A DNA stretch of 64,000 nucleotides, from contig JACDQD010000107.1 in NCBI GenBank assembly GCA_019843655.1, forward strand, positions 646,501 to 710,500, read 5' to 3'. The DNA comes from Lethocerus indicus (lineage: Eukaryota > Arthropoda > Insecta > Hemiptera > Belostomatidae). Numbering within the stretch: position 1 is the stretch's first letter; each line of letters opens with the position of its first letter. Both the position numbers and the translations under genes were made by a program. The notes beneath the pieces are model-generated. The model was not told where the DNA came from. It saw only the letters and a program-made list of their open reading frames with translations, and did no database searches. Below, one piece after another: positions 25,987-39,500 of the stretch.

Positions 25987-27892
25987 TCGTTACCCGGCCA
26001 ACCTCTTATCTGATCCGGTCATGGTTTCCCACTCCGACTATTGAGATGTTCAGGGGAGAATCCTCTCTCCGATCCCCGGCTCTTAGACTCGAGCCCGAAC
26101 GTCTTCACCGAATCGCCGGGCGACTCACTCGGACTCCCCTAATGGTTCCATTGTCACGTTTACCCCGGCCGCAAATATTTTACACCTTATAAGACCAAGA
26201 AGCTCTACTCTAGTTTGTTCCAGGTTGTTATTCGAGCCTTATTTAGCTACGGGTCTATCCTTTGTTCCTCGTTTCGATACATCCGAGGAATCTATTCAGG
26301 CAAACAAATTGTTGTGCTTATTTTACTAGAGCGGAATGCTTTCACTATAATTATTTCTTTATAATTTCAACTGATTCTAGAAAGGGAACTCTTCACCCTT
26401 CCACTGGATTGAAAATTTCAATGCGGTACTCTCTTGAGACAGCTTTCTCGAGGCCTCCAGTTTGCAGTCTCGAGGTCGAAAATGAAGCTGTTGCAGGGAA
26501 AGTGAGTATACGTGGCCGGGGCAGGGGCCGGAGGTTTTGTAAAAATGGCGGTTGAGAGGTTGTGAAGAGGCGTGGAGCCAGGGACCTGTCATTATGGAGG
26601 TAAGGTAATGCAGGTGAGACCCACACCATTGGGTGAGACCCCCCAACTCCCTGCGAACACTTACTTTGCAATTTCCACTTCCTCTCGACTCCCACCGTAC
26701 CGACACACGCTTATTCATTCCCAATCCAATTAATGTTCTGACAATTAAAGATTTGTAATTAATTAAGCGGTCGTGCGACTTGAAACCGAATCCGTCCATG
26801 CCCGTTAAATACTGTCGAATACATTATTAAAAGATCGATTACTAAACGTATTTCTGAAAGACCTACGTAATGTTATAATATATACAAGACTATACAAGAC
26901 TACAGGGCACGGGAGGGAACGAAAAATCTCCTTTCTCAACTGTCTACTTAATGCATTCTGGTTTGAAATTAAGTCTAATTTATCCGCGGCGAATGTGCAG
27001 AATCAATTGTACAGTTATAGGACCGTTAACTAGGGCCCAGAAACATTAGAGCTGTGTGTTCTTGATTGGAGGATGAATGGTGACTAATATAGCGGGAGGT
27101 CGTGGCTGGGAGCCGTCTAATGGGCCCGCATCAAACGCTTGTCATCCACGACCGAGCACATTTTCTCGCCGGCCGTACCTCGGTCACGTAGTCACTCCGA
27201 TGGAAATTTATAAATCAATCCGCGCGGTGATTCTCGCGCATTATACCTAACCGCTCTCATTATTATACCTGTCGGTACCTCCGAAGATTTCAGGGCGCGT
27301 CTTCTGACCAGAAACAATTATTTAATAATCTGGTATAATTGAAATATAAACGTACCGTAATGAGACGATTCCATCCTGTCAGGTATACCGGTCAGGTGGT
27401 GTGAAGTTTGTCTTCGTCATCTGTAAAATGAATGTAAATGTAAATAATAGTATGTCATAAATGCACTATCAATAACAACGTATGCTTTTATGGTAGGCTC
27501 TCACCTCTTTGGTTCATTTTTAAATTTGTTATAGCTTTTCTCCATCCTCAGTAGCATTCCGTTAGTAATTCAGTAGGTAATGTAGTTGCAGTGATATAAT
27601 GTCGGTTGAAGTCCCATAAAGCACTATGTTAGCACTATCAAAACAGTTACTGCGGTGAAAAGTTAGGACAATTGACAATTTGAATGGGGGATGATATGCC
27701 AGGCAGTAGCCGTGTAGTGAGATAGTCTGTTTCTGATTTATTATCATTGTTATTACTTTGGTTTTTCAATATGTAAACATTTTCATAGAAACAGACAACA
27801 GTAAAACGATAACAACTGTTAATAATCTAGTGCTATATTATATCAGCATAGGTATAGGGCGGTAGCAGTACCGACTAGAGTCGTAACACGAA

Positions 27893-27931
27893 CGAAAAGC
27901 TACTGAAGCTGGCTCAAAGCCGTCGCCGGTC
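27893..27931 (+). ncRNA. Decayed hammerhead-ribozyme-like motif, copy C (Penelope-like element remnant)
   Basis: CTGAAGC (27903-27909) is followed by TGGC, a five-base loop, GCC and then CCGGTC, with GTCG in place of the core GAAA (27922-27925). Stem II (GGC/GCC) and the CCGGTC end are preserved. Upstream flank CGAAAAGCTA matches copy B. The broken GAAA box means the copy should not self-cleave. Confidence 0.5.
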
Positions 27932-30900
27932 AGCCTGTGGACTAAAAATGCTAAGAAAAGACGATAAATCGTACGGATGAAACTCACAAAGCTTCTCTTG
28001 GCACATTTTACGATTGAAATTATCAATCTATTCCTCCTTCGAGGATAATCCGAGGCTCAGAAGTAACTCATAAAAGTGCTGCGAGAAAATTATCGTGGAC
28101 CGATAAGAAGCGCTACTATTTAAGACGCATCAGAATTCCGTAGTGAGCTGAGCTTGGTGATTTAAAATTCTCAAGTGAGCCAGTCGTAAAATAAAATACG
28201 GGGTCGAAGGAGGAAGCTCGGCGGGCAAAATGAAAACGGACTGTAAAAATGGTCGGTTGGCGTGAGTGACGGCACGGGGTAATTGAACCGGGGGCGCCTA
28301 TCTTCAGCCTCCGCCTAATGACTTAAAACCGTTCCGATGTACGGACAATCTGGCTCGATAGAGGTATACGCTTTATATTAAGTTGTAGCCGCTAATGGGG
28401 GGAGCCGGGCCTCGCGCGTACTGTTTTATGTTATAATAAAAACCGCCGGCAATATTACAAGCTACAAGGGTATTACATTAGGCGGACACGCGGTCCTACC
28501 CTCCTTATCGGCAAGGCCATCTAACCGACAGTCCTTAATCGCTTATTGGCAAACGGGCCAAAGGAAGATACGCTTAAATATTGAATTTAATTCGCGAACA
28601 TTTTAACACGGCTTTAATTAAGGGGATGGTATTTTCGGCCCGATAATACCGCTCTATTTAAATCCCGTCCGAATACATATTCTGAGACTCGGTTCAGACC
28701 GCCCCCACGCGCTCCGTACACTATGCTCATTAAAAAAAATATTATAAGGTTTATAATGTCTTTCAATACCTAGGATAATATTTGGGTCCGTATTTGTTAT
28801 CGTTATTGTAATTTACTTACATATTTTGTTTAATCGATTATTAACGAGGAAGAAATTATTGTTTTTCCAAGAAGAGAAGACAAAAAGAAATATTTCTTTT
28901 TAACACTCTGCAACGCCTTTAATATTTCTTAAGAAAATTGAACCTTTCGAAAACGTATTGATATTTAGATCGGCTTTTAACTAAGCTCTTTAACAGAATT
29001 CCGGATACGATTGGAATACTTTCGGCCGTCACAGAATATTTAATCGGGGCGAAATTGTTCCCGGCCTCGTCGTCCGGGAAGTAGAAAACGAACACTAGTT
29101 TTTAATTACTGAATTGTCGGGGGTAGAAAGAGAAAAAAATGAAGGCGACCGGAGACCACCGGGATGGAGGCGATATCGAGTAGCGGTAGAACATCGGAAT
29201 AATAGGCGGCTAATCGACGCGACACCGCGGTAATAACGCCGGGGAGGAGGGCGGCCACCCTCCGTTCACAATCGGCCCTCTTACCTCGCCCCCTTATATT
29301 TGAACAACTGTATGTTTTTGTCCGACCTCCGGATCTGGTCCGTGTCAGATCAATTCTCACCTATTGTGCTTTATCCCTCTCCCCGTCCTCACGTCCGTCC
29401 GATTAATAAACCGGGAGACACCCCGCGTCCACCCCCTACCAGCCCACATCATGAATTAATTAATCCGGTGGGAGGGGGACGATTCCTTCGTCGGCGGGGA
29501 GTTGAATGCGCCGAAATGAGAGGCCATATTTTAACCGGGGCCGTGACAAGACTGAAAACGTAAATTTTACTAAAGGACCCCGTCAGGTGTATCGACGCCC
29601 GGACTCCACCCCCTGTCATACGTAAACGGGCTGACGGCTCGAATAAAAACACGGGGTAGCGCCCTCGGACCTTTGTTCGGAGTGTGGTCGGTGTTGTACC
29701 ACTGGTGGGACAGGGGAGCGCTCTTGGGACGTTTGTCCCATTACGAAAATTATCTTTAATTTTAGAAAATAAAGGCATCCTACTCTATTGAAATTTATCT
29801 GTAATGTAAACAATAGGTTATATTTTATAGTGTTAGAATTCCTGTTGCCCCTATCTTCCAATGTAATTTTATTGTCGCGTACGTGCAACACGTTTATTTA
29901 GGTAATAACAGAACCATAAATGCCGATGGATCTTAATTATGTGTGGATTGAAGAACCGTGTAATAATAATAATTATAGGGTCTGCCGGACAGGGTATGTT
30001 GCTAAACGTTCATCGCGCGGGTTCAAAGGCCTCAGTAACTGCCGCTTATATTATAACACGGTGTATGTCCAAACTAAATCTCAACATAGAGACGTAAGTT
30101 CTCGTCGTTGCCGAACGAGCAATCGTCCTTGCGACTTTTTTACATTATATGTGTTGGCGACACTTTTGAATTGTAGGCCAACCCGGATATCTCGACGAGT
30201 GGAAGTTCCTAGGCGACATCCTTAAATCCTTAAGGGGGTTATCTTTCTCCACCTTCTTACCCAATTTAAATATCATCCAGTTATCCATCATACAAATAAG
30301 TTTGTTGTTATTACCGTGAAATGGGCACCTGTTTAGTCTATCATCTATTGTCCTATTATGTTGTTTTATTTTGTCACCACCTGCGGTTGTGCTCACTGAA
30401 GAGCACAAAGTGTACTCCACTGTAAAACGCATCTCTACGACGAAAGATCACTAATAACCAATGATTATGATGTGTCGATACGGAAGTATAATGAAGGATA
30501 AGTAACATCGATAAGGCGATTATTTTCTTCTTCCGTTTCTAATAAAAATGTATTGCGCGTACTGGGACATGTTTGCGATTTGGCAAGCTGTACAAACTAT
30601 AATATCGCCATAAATATTCCTTGGCAAGAATTAACGTGCCAGTAATGTGTACTTCATCATTCTATTACACATTTCTATTGTCATATATACGTATTTGGAA
30701 CAACAAGCTCCCTTGGGGCAGTTATAATACAGAAGGGAGGTACCAGAGAACGGTCTTTGGCCAGTCGACGGGCGGTAAGAGAAAATCAAAGCTAACAGTC
30801 TGACCAGAGTCCCATATTGTGCCGAGTCTATACTGTATATAACAGCATGTGGTCGAGTCATAAAACGTGATGGTAGGCCGTATCGAAACTGAATCTGCAT

Positions 30901-33900
30901 TGAACGTTCAGGACAGAAGAAACAGGAATTCCCGATCGAAAGCAATAGAACGGAAACAGTTAGGATTCATCGATATTTTATGCCTGGAGGAGGGAATCGA
31001 AGGGTGAAAAAACTAGCGACGCCAATCAATGTCGGGTTAATTGAGTAATTGCGTATTTTATGGGGGTGGGGTGGTAGGGGGGGTGGTTACTAATCTGACG
31101 ACGATGCCGGTATGATTTATGGAGTCGGCCGCTGGGGGGCTGTCTAGCGGCTGGGACGGCGGCCTCATATTTATACCCGTTATGAACCTGCGGTAAAAAC
31201 ACACGGCAGATAAATTTACTCGTACACGCGGCGGGCAAGAGAAATGTCTTACTTTATGAATTATCCTTGACCCTCCCCGTTCCATCTACGACGTTTAACA
31301 TAAACCCTATTATAAATTGGGGTCCCGCGGAACAGGCTACATATCTCTCGGAAAAACAGATTCAACCGGAAAAAACGTCATTATAAAAATTATTATAATT
31401 GTTTACATCCTGAAAGTATTCTCCAAATTCTCATAGAACGTCGTGGCATTTTGTTAAATTCAAAGTTTTTTTTCAACGATTTTTTTATTGGTTTAGTTTG
31501 TTGGTAAGGCTAGATTGGACAAGAATATTTTAATTAATAATCCTTTCGTGCTTATAAAGAACAAAAGTCGCTCTCAGACTTACAAAAAATTGTAATGGTG
31601 ACGCGCTTTTATTTTTTGATAGGTTTTTGTCTGTTCATTGCTGTTCCTAAGTTTCGCGGGCGGAAATTAATGTCGAGGGTGGTTTACCGAATAGCGACAA
31701 AATGTATAATGGAAGTGTTTGACTTTTTATCGTACAAAAAGTTATTGCCGAATCCTTTTAAAGTACATTACGGGCATTCGGTGAGGCTTGCGGAGGATTT
31801 GTGTGGCTCGACTTCAGCATTCCGTGTGAAGCAGGAGTCTGGCACGGAGACTCGTATCTTAGCGCTAAACGTCCAAATCTCCTTCTTGTTTCGAGGGGGG
31901 AGAACGGACGGTCAATTCAAATGCGGCCTTCTCGGCCGGACAATTTAGAAGGAATTTTCCGACAACCGAAAGAATTTAACTCGTCCTATTTGGCGACGAT
32001 TCGCATTCATATCGCCCCGGCAATCGGGACCGCTCGCGTCCCGCGTTACAAATTTCTTCCTAAGTTTTTGCTCTGGCGTGGGCGATCGAAGCGAGCCCGC
32101 GTACGGTGAGCGACAGAATCACCTTCGGCTTATAAATGCCTTTTAAACCATCCACTGTTCCCTGTCCAAGTCTTTATGCGTTCTTACGCCAGTGAACGTC
32201 CCACTGGAAAGAGGCAGAAACAAATATCATTCGTAATGTGTTCATCTATACTAAAATTAATTCCTTTTATTAATCTGGATGTAGGAATATCGAAAATACG
32301 TTAAGAATAACATAGTAAAAGTAACAACAAACGCACATCCTTACCTGTGTTAACACAGAAGCACAATCGTTGCGATTACAGAAGAGTTTCTCTATTGGGA
32401 AACTTAAGGTTCAGTGATGGTTATTCAAGTGGTCACCAGAAGCTATTCTTAAGGATAGCAGCAAGAAATGAAACTAACACCGAGTAATTTTGCAGTCGAG
32501 TTGACAGGATTTCTCATTGCAAGTGTGGACACTCGTCGAGTGCTTTATCGGCGGTTTATATCGCGACATTTTAAATACCGCAGAAACTGGTCGAACGAGA
32601 ATTTTAAATAAAGTAATCTCCAATTTAGTGAAGCTCAGTTCGGGTATTTCCGAGCATCTTAACAATGCCAAACAATGCCGAGAGGTGTAGTCGAACGGAC
32701 CCACCAGATAAATGAATCACGCGGTGATTCTCTACAACCTGTTATTAGTAACCTGATCGATACTGTGTATTTAATTATGGAAATTCGAAAGTTCTTATTT
32801 CCGATCTAACGGTCGCTGGTGGCAATATTACAATAACCGTTCTAACAACCCCAGTTACGGAACAATCTATTACACGAGGAGATCCCTACGTATATGACTA
32901 TAATTTAGGGGAGGCTCTATTCTCATATATGCAAAATCGTAAGGTACTTCTGAGCTCGGAGTTCGCTTTTTGCAAAATTACCTACTAAATTGTCCCTACC
33001 ATTCTCTATCTCCTTTCAGTGGTTTAGAGCGCAGTCGTCAGTTGCATTCCGTTATTAATAAAGTGACGTACACATTCTTGTCGGCTACCGATGAAAGTAA
33101 CACCTTTGTTAATAACTCCATAAACTACATCAGCCGAACAAACACCGGAGATAATATAAAACCAACGCTTCCACTGAAGCTGAAGATGGATTCACGAGAC
33201 GATCACCGATGAACTAGAATGCGTAGACTCTGCAAAGGGGAGGCCCCAATAGTCTTTGATCGTACACGTCTAACGGAGTCAAATCGGAGGAATGTCCAAG
33301 TTAAGCGGTACGAATTAGGGGAGGAGAGCCCCCGTACAGTTAAAGGCGGCTAACCCCCAATTAGAGGGAGCTGTGTGGAAAGTGGGCGCCGGAGCGTGTG
33401 CCGGCGACGGGGGTGGGAGACCGACCATTAAGGAGCCGGCCGCGGTTTTAAGGCTGTGAAATGCGTACTAGGCGGGCGGTGGTTAAGTGGGCAGATAACT
33501 CTGGGGCCAGATAAAACAGGGCCGGTCCGAGGGTCGGCCGTTAAGCGCCAAATGATTTCGTCCCGGCGGTCCGGCATAAAACTCCCGTGTCACCGGATTA
33601 ATTGCCGATGGCCTGTCTAATATTAACGGCGGTGGTAATCGTGTCCGCGTTGGATATAGACATTGGGCCCCGGGTCCGGGGGAAAGGACAATTGGACGTG
33701 AAAATTACGAGGTGCGGTGAGCGGCTCCAGATATAAATTGGTGTCCAATTAGTGAGTTTGTTACCTGGGGACGGCGTCAAAGTGTGGCCCCGAACGACGG
33801 TTCCTAGAAGTTGGGCCATTAACTAGTTGAGCCGGACACGGGCTCTGCTCTACCTGAGATTCAGGTACCGGCCGTCCTCCTCCCTCACCGGACACGAGGC

Positions 33901-36431
33901 CCTCCTATTCGGTTCACACCAATTTACCCGAGAACCCTCCTTCTGCCTTGTGGGTGTTATTCGCTGAATAAACAAAGGACGGCCGTTTGCCCCGTCTTCA
34001 ACCTTAATTGTATGGACGGTCAGACGTAAGGAAGTAGAACGATAAACTGTTTTAAAGTTTTTCCAGAGGGGGCCGCGATCAAATAACTATAAACTGAGGT
34101 GATCTCCTTTTTAATATTATAACGGCGGGATACATAAGCACGTTGTAAAAACAAGTTACATTATTTTATTAGATTTTATTCGTAGGTTATAGTTATATTT
34201 AAACGCAGATGCTGACGAACAGCCAAGAGGAAGTTGGAACCCAGAGAAAACCAAAATAATCCGCTCAGAAATAAAGGCGACTGGAGGTGAGTGTAGGTTG
34301 CGGCGCGCACTACATTGACAGGTTGAGATATTAATTTCGCGAAGATTGGAAATGCGGCTCGGTCGGGCCCGGTGATTAGGCGTTGCTGCGGGAGACGGCT
34401 GCGGCTGCCCGGGATAAACTGAGTGGCACGTAGCCATTAAACCGAATCGCAGGATACCAATTTTATATTATAAGGCAAACCCCGTACTCACGGCCCAACC
34501 CCAACATGTCAGAATAATTATGCACCGCGCCGAGAAATAAAAACGGAGAAATAGACCGTTTGTCGCCAATTAGTAAGCATTTACTGTTCACTTGTTTACT
34601 CGAGCCTATTTGACGTTCCGATGTTCGCTCTAAAGGCCAAACCTGGGTGCATCACGCTAACTAAAAGGTTAGATTCTGGTAAGAAGATGGCACTTCTGCA
34701 TATTGCAGAGTGTTTGGATAAACATATAAAGTAAAGTTCTAAGTTAATTTGATTGGCAATATTTAGATGGCAAAATAGCGGTAGCAAATAAAAGAGTATA
34801 AAAAGAAGTGAATGTATCAAGTAATTCCTTTAATTTAAATAATATACTATAAGTATTTAATTCAAAAATGTCATACAAATAACCTGAAAAACATATAGAC
34901 ACGCCAAACAAATTCGATCGATCAGGACAGAATTCAATTTTATTTGAATATTAAACAGACCTCAATCTCAGTAATAAACAAAAAAACTAACAGTATGCTT
35001 TAAACGAAGACGCATCGACACTAAATAGAAGTTCCAAAGTATACAGTCATAAATCCTAAAGGAGATCTGAATGGTAAGATGAGGAGTCTGTAAGCCAGAT
35101 CTCCAAATATGGTGAAAGGAATGTTGAATACCGGCATAGAAGGACATTAGAGGAACATAGTGTGGCATTAACCTCTGGAAACAAGAAGTAACAGAAAAAG
35201 AAATAATAACACTGCAGCTCACGGTGGCCATTTATCAATATGGTAAACAATTTTCTGCATTCGAAAATTTTATAATCGCAAATGAGACTTCTTTATTTGC
35301 CCGCTTCCCCAAACAACGAGCAATCCAACCGGTTTTTCGTTCAGCCCGCGGGCAGGTTTGCAACGAATAAGTAGTATGTTTCGAGGTTAATATGTATCGA
35401 AATTATATATTATTGGTTACAATCTCGGGTATCGTATCCAGATATAATGTAAACGTTGACAGCCCGCGTAATAATTTACCAAATTATCTGCGGTTTATTA
35501 TCACCGGCGTGGATATACTACCAACACTTGTGTGGTCTGAGACGGGTTCACCAATTCCGCAAATTCAACCAACTACAGTCTTGTTTCTGAACATGTCGTG
35601 AATATAATTTATGGATTACGGCCGCTATAAAATCAATCGTGTGAAATACTTGCCCTAGAAAGAAAAATTTACAAAACGAAAATTTCCCGATTCGTCCTTT
35701 TCCGAACTTCTTCAACAGTGGTCACCACGTGAAAATACAGGCATATAGCACCTGCAGACTATCTGACCTACCTCTTAGTCGTCCCATAAACTCTTCCATA
35801 CAACTGTGCCATCAAATATTAACTTGTTTATAATTGAGGAAACATATATTTAATCTATGTTATTCAACGAAAAAAGCACTTGAAATGCAAAAATATTTTC
35901 CTTGAATTTGAGGCTGAAACGGATTAATTGTATTTAGATATATTTCAATAATAAAAATCGATTCGGATTATAAGCAATTCAAATTGCGACCAGTCTCCAC
36001 GAAGGAATTTAGTTCGTAACCCGAGCGTCCACTGTATGTACTTTTCATTCATATTCCAACCGACTGGAGTACAATTTGCACAAGGATAAACGCAAACAAT
36101 CAGACCCATCGAGAAACAAAAAACGGATTCCAAAGGACCACGTCTGCTTGTTCGCAGACAAACCCATAAGTGGAAACATCCTGGGAACTAATAAATCCGT
36201 AAGCCGTTGCGTATTTTATACTCCGAATTGGAAAGCCATGGAACCAGCCGTGGGACTCGTCCCATATCAGCGCTCAGGTGTCGGTATTATTATGGGCGCC
36301 CCTTCTTTCTCTAAGAACTAATTTATTCTTATAGACCGGACCAACTAACAAGCGCTCTCGTTTCACGCTGTTTAGAGCCGACGTTTTGCCCATTTCAACA
36401 GGTTTTTCCTCCTCTCGGTTCTCCGCAGCGA

Positions 36432-36433
<2 letters not shown>
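27932..36433. other. Gene-free stretch with GC islands
   Basis: No supported gene. GC-rich islands lie near 28200-28340, 29030-29740 and 33230-34000. Overlapping frames on both strands there (for example 29449-29778 minus) are Pro/Arg-rich and look like by-products of composition. Nothing else was recognised. Confidence 0.5.
31062..31087 (+). other. G-rich run able to form a quadruplex
   Basis: Runs of five, four and seven G separated by T and TGGTA, then TGG. The seven-G run would have to supply two tetrad strands. Confidence 0.4.
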
Positions 36434-36530
<97 letters not shown>

Positions 36531-36595
36531 CCCCCCCTCTCTCTCTCCTCTACCCCTCCACCATCACTATCACTTCCCGTTCTCTTCTCTTCACC
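36434..36595. repeat. (CT)n microsatellite with pyrimidine-rich tail
   Basis: About 47 uninterrupted CT units run from 36434 to 36528, followed by an impure pyrimidine-rich stretch. The Ser/Leu repeat frame across it is not a gene. On the minus strand it is a long GAGA tract. Confidence 0.95.
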
Positions 36596-39500
36596 ACCAC
36601 TCTCACAACAGATTTAATCTCTTGAGGGTGACCGGTCGGACGAGGAAGGCTTTTAGCTAAACGCGAGGCGCGCTGTCTTTTTACCCACTTGCCTTGGTTC
36701 TCGACTCGCCCTCTTAGCGACGACGCCACCGCTCTTAATGATTTCAGAAATTCCTCGCTCACCCACCGTTCACAGGACAGTCGCCCTTTGCTTATATAAA
36801 ATAGTGACGGTATCCAACTTTTATTGTCCTATAGGAATTTGGGGTGCGGGAAGGACAAATGGATGTGTAAGTATTCTGTAAGCCTAATTAAGGAACAGGA
36901 GTTTTCGAAAGCGTTTCTTTATTTGTTTCTTTGTTCTTTTGTTTATTTGTTGTTTTTTCAACTACGATATGGCCAACTGTAGTTTAGTTTAGACAAATTT
37001 ATAACAAAATCACAGAGTGCAGGTACACATCGACCATCATGAAATATGACAATAATATAAATAGTACATCAATTACATAACGTTCATTTCTTCCCAAATT
37101 AACCCCTTTCTAATTTTTTAATTATAAAGTTTGTCTTATTTGTAATCACCTTGTAAATACATTTCTATTTATATACTGATGATTTTACTGAAGACCATTA
37201 TTTCAACCTACATCGGTGGTAAGTCCCAGGTACCTAAATTTCCCTGATGAACTGTTTAAACAAGTATCCCTATAGATCACTATCATACACGCTCGATTAT
37301 CTAAGTACCTTACAACAAATGTAAATATATTTATTACATCACAGTAGTAAGTCAAGAACGCCTTCTCAATTTTAAAGAGGTATGGAAATTAAATCGTATA
37401 TCAGTCTGAATATTACAGTTAAAAAAACGAAAAAATCTAAGCTTTACAAATGTAAATCAGTGTAAAATCATCCTGCGAAGATTGCTAAATAAAAATTAGT
37501 AATATACGCGCGTCGGGGCACGGAACTCGATACGCGTAATAAAGTTAGCGCTTAGTATTCGGGTCCAATGAAACGTTACAAAGGTAATCCGGCAATTCGT
37601 AGTGGCGGGGGCAAGTTTGAGGGAGTGCGGTTTACGAGGTTCTTTCTGATTTTTTCCCGTGTAGATGAGGAGTGGGGCCCCGGTGGGGGTTGCTGGGCTG
37701 GTTTGAGGCCTCGCAGATGCTATCTCATGAATATACTTATTCCCGCCGGGCCATAAGTTACGCCGACGGGGTTCGGGTTCTCGCTGGTAGCCGGGGTCCT
37801 GTTTTAGAAATATGAGCGCGTACCGCATCCGTCAACAAACCGGATTCATCTTTCTACACGGAATTCTCCCCGTCTCCCTCGTTCCAGTTTTATTATCCGT
37901 ATTTTTTCGTGTGGAAAGAATTCCGGTACCCAAAAGCGGCTCGGGTCCCCGGGCGGTCTGTTTGGGTGACACTCTACCTTTCTTCCAACGGCCGCTCGGA
38001 AAGTGCGCGGTTCGTTCGTGCTACTGTGCCTAAGTCAGTGAATTTTAAACTGTTTTCAGTAGTTTATATTAATAAGTTATATTATAATGAAAATGAATTG
38101 CGCAAATAAGGAAAATAGCGGAAATAATCAATGAACCTTGTTTGAGTTTGTGAACTTACTTAGGATCCTCTGAAAATGAAGTCAAATTGTTCTATTTCGT
38201 ATAATTCGTAGTAACGAATGAAAATTAATTTCATTTTAAATGCCTCCAACTTCTGTCCCCCTTCTTTATTCCGATCATAAACCAGATCGGTTTAGGATTC
38301 TCGCTTTTATCGAGATCATAATTAGCAACTCTGGCTACAGATAAAGCTAAACCGGTCCAGAATGTAAACGAGCCAGTAAGACTATCACACGGGTGGTGAA
38401 ATCCGCAATCGTGGGAGACATGCCCGCAAAATGCTTAAACTAACATAGTTCATTTACTGATACTGGCACCATTATTTAAGGGGATTATGTTATGAAGCAA
38501 GGGAGTGGGCCAAATAAAGAGGGCACGATTCCAGTCGGGAAATATGAGTGTCCGGGACAAAGGGAGAAAATAAGAAAGCGAGGAATACGGCTGTCGCTAC
38601 TTATTTAGAGCAAATTTTACGAGTGGCGTAAATCAGGAAGGGGACTTGGGTGGGGGGTGGGTTCCGTGTAGGGCACACGTGTTTGACACGTGGTCCCGCG
38701 CAGTAAAAACGGCGGGTTTACAGAACAGAGTCGGCCCCGTCTCCTCCTCCGGCTCTCTTTACTGCCGGACGTTAATTGCGCCCCTTCCTTAAATTATATC
38801 CTTTTAAAAGAGATCTTAACGACAAAAGGAGTCCCGGCCCCCACCCTACTTTTGGAGAAGAGCCTCCCTCCCCCTCTCCGCCGTTTTATAATTTGTTTTC
38901 GTTAGCGTGGAGCGCTCCGACCCCCATCCTCTTTTACGGCCGCATCCAACTGCCGACTCGTAAACGGCGAGGAAACGCCGCCGATTCACACAAGGAACGT
39001 TTTACATCCTACGGGATTCCGTTTGAGAAATTAAAAATCGACCTAAAATAATTTCGACTAATTCGGAATTGTAGGTACCGAAGTATTTTATTTATTCCTT
39101 TTTAGAGAGAATGACTCGAGGAAGGATACAATAAAAATTGAACCCATTGAATATCTCGACATTTTTTTATAATGGTCATTATGATTAGGAATTACTAACA
39201 CTTCCTAGATGAAAGTTTAGCTTTAAGGATTGTTTTTTTCTTGAGACCATTGAATTAAAGCAAAAAATGGTTTATATCCATAATACTTTTATGAGAATCA
39301 GAAACTCGAGTTTTTGTAATATCATATTATAACTTGATAGGGAATGCAGAAATAATTTCATTCATAGATCCATAGATTTAGAAAGTATTTTTTAATCTAG
39401 AAAGGAGGACTAACATTATTGGGTTGAATATCAAGTTCAATTATTTGGAAGATCGTATACAAATCGTGGATAATCAATTTGAAAAGTTGGAAAACTCTAA

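Noticed and set aside
26377..26799. 140-codon minus-strand frame
   Set aside because: No family motif, overlapping frames on the same strand and no codon-bias signal by eye.
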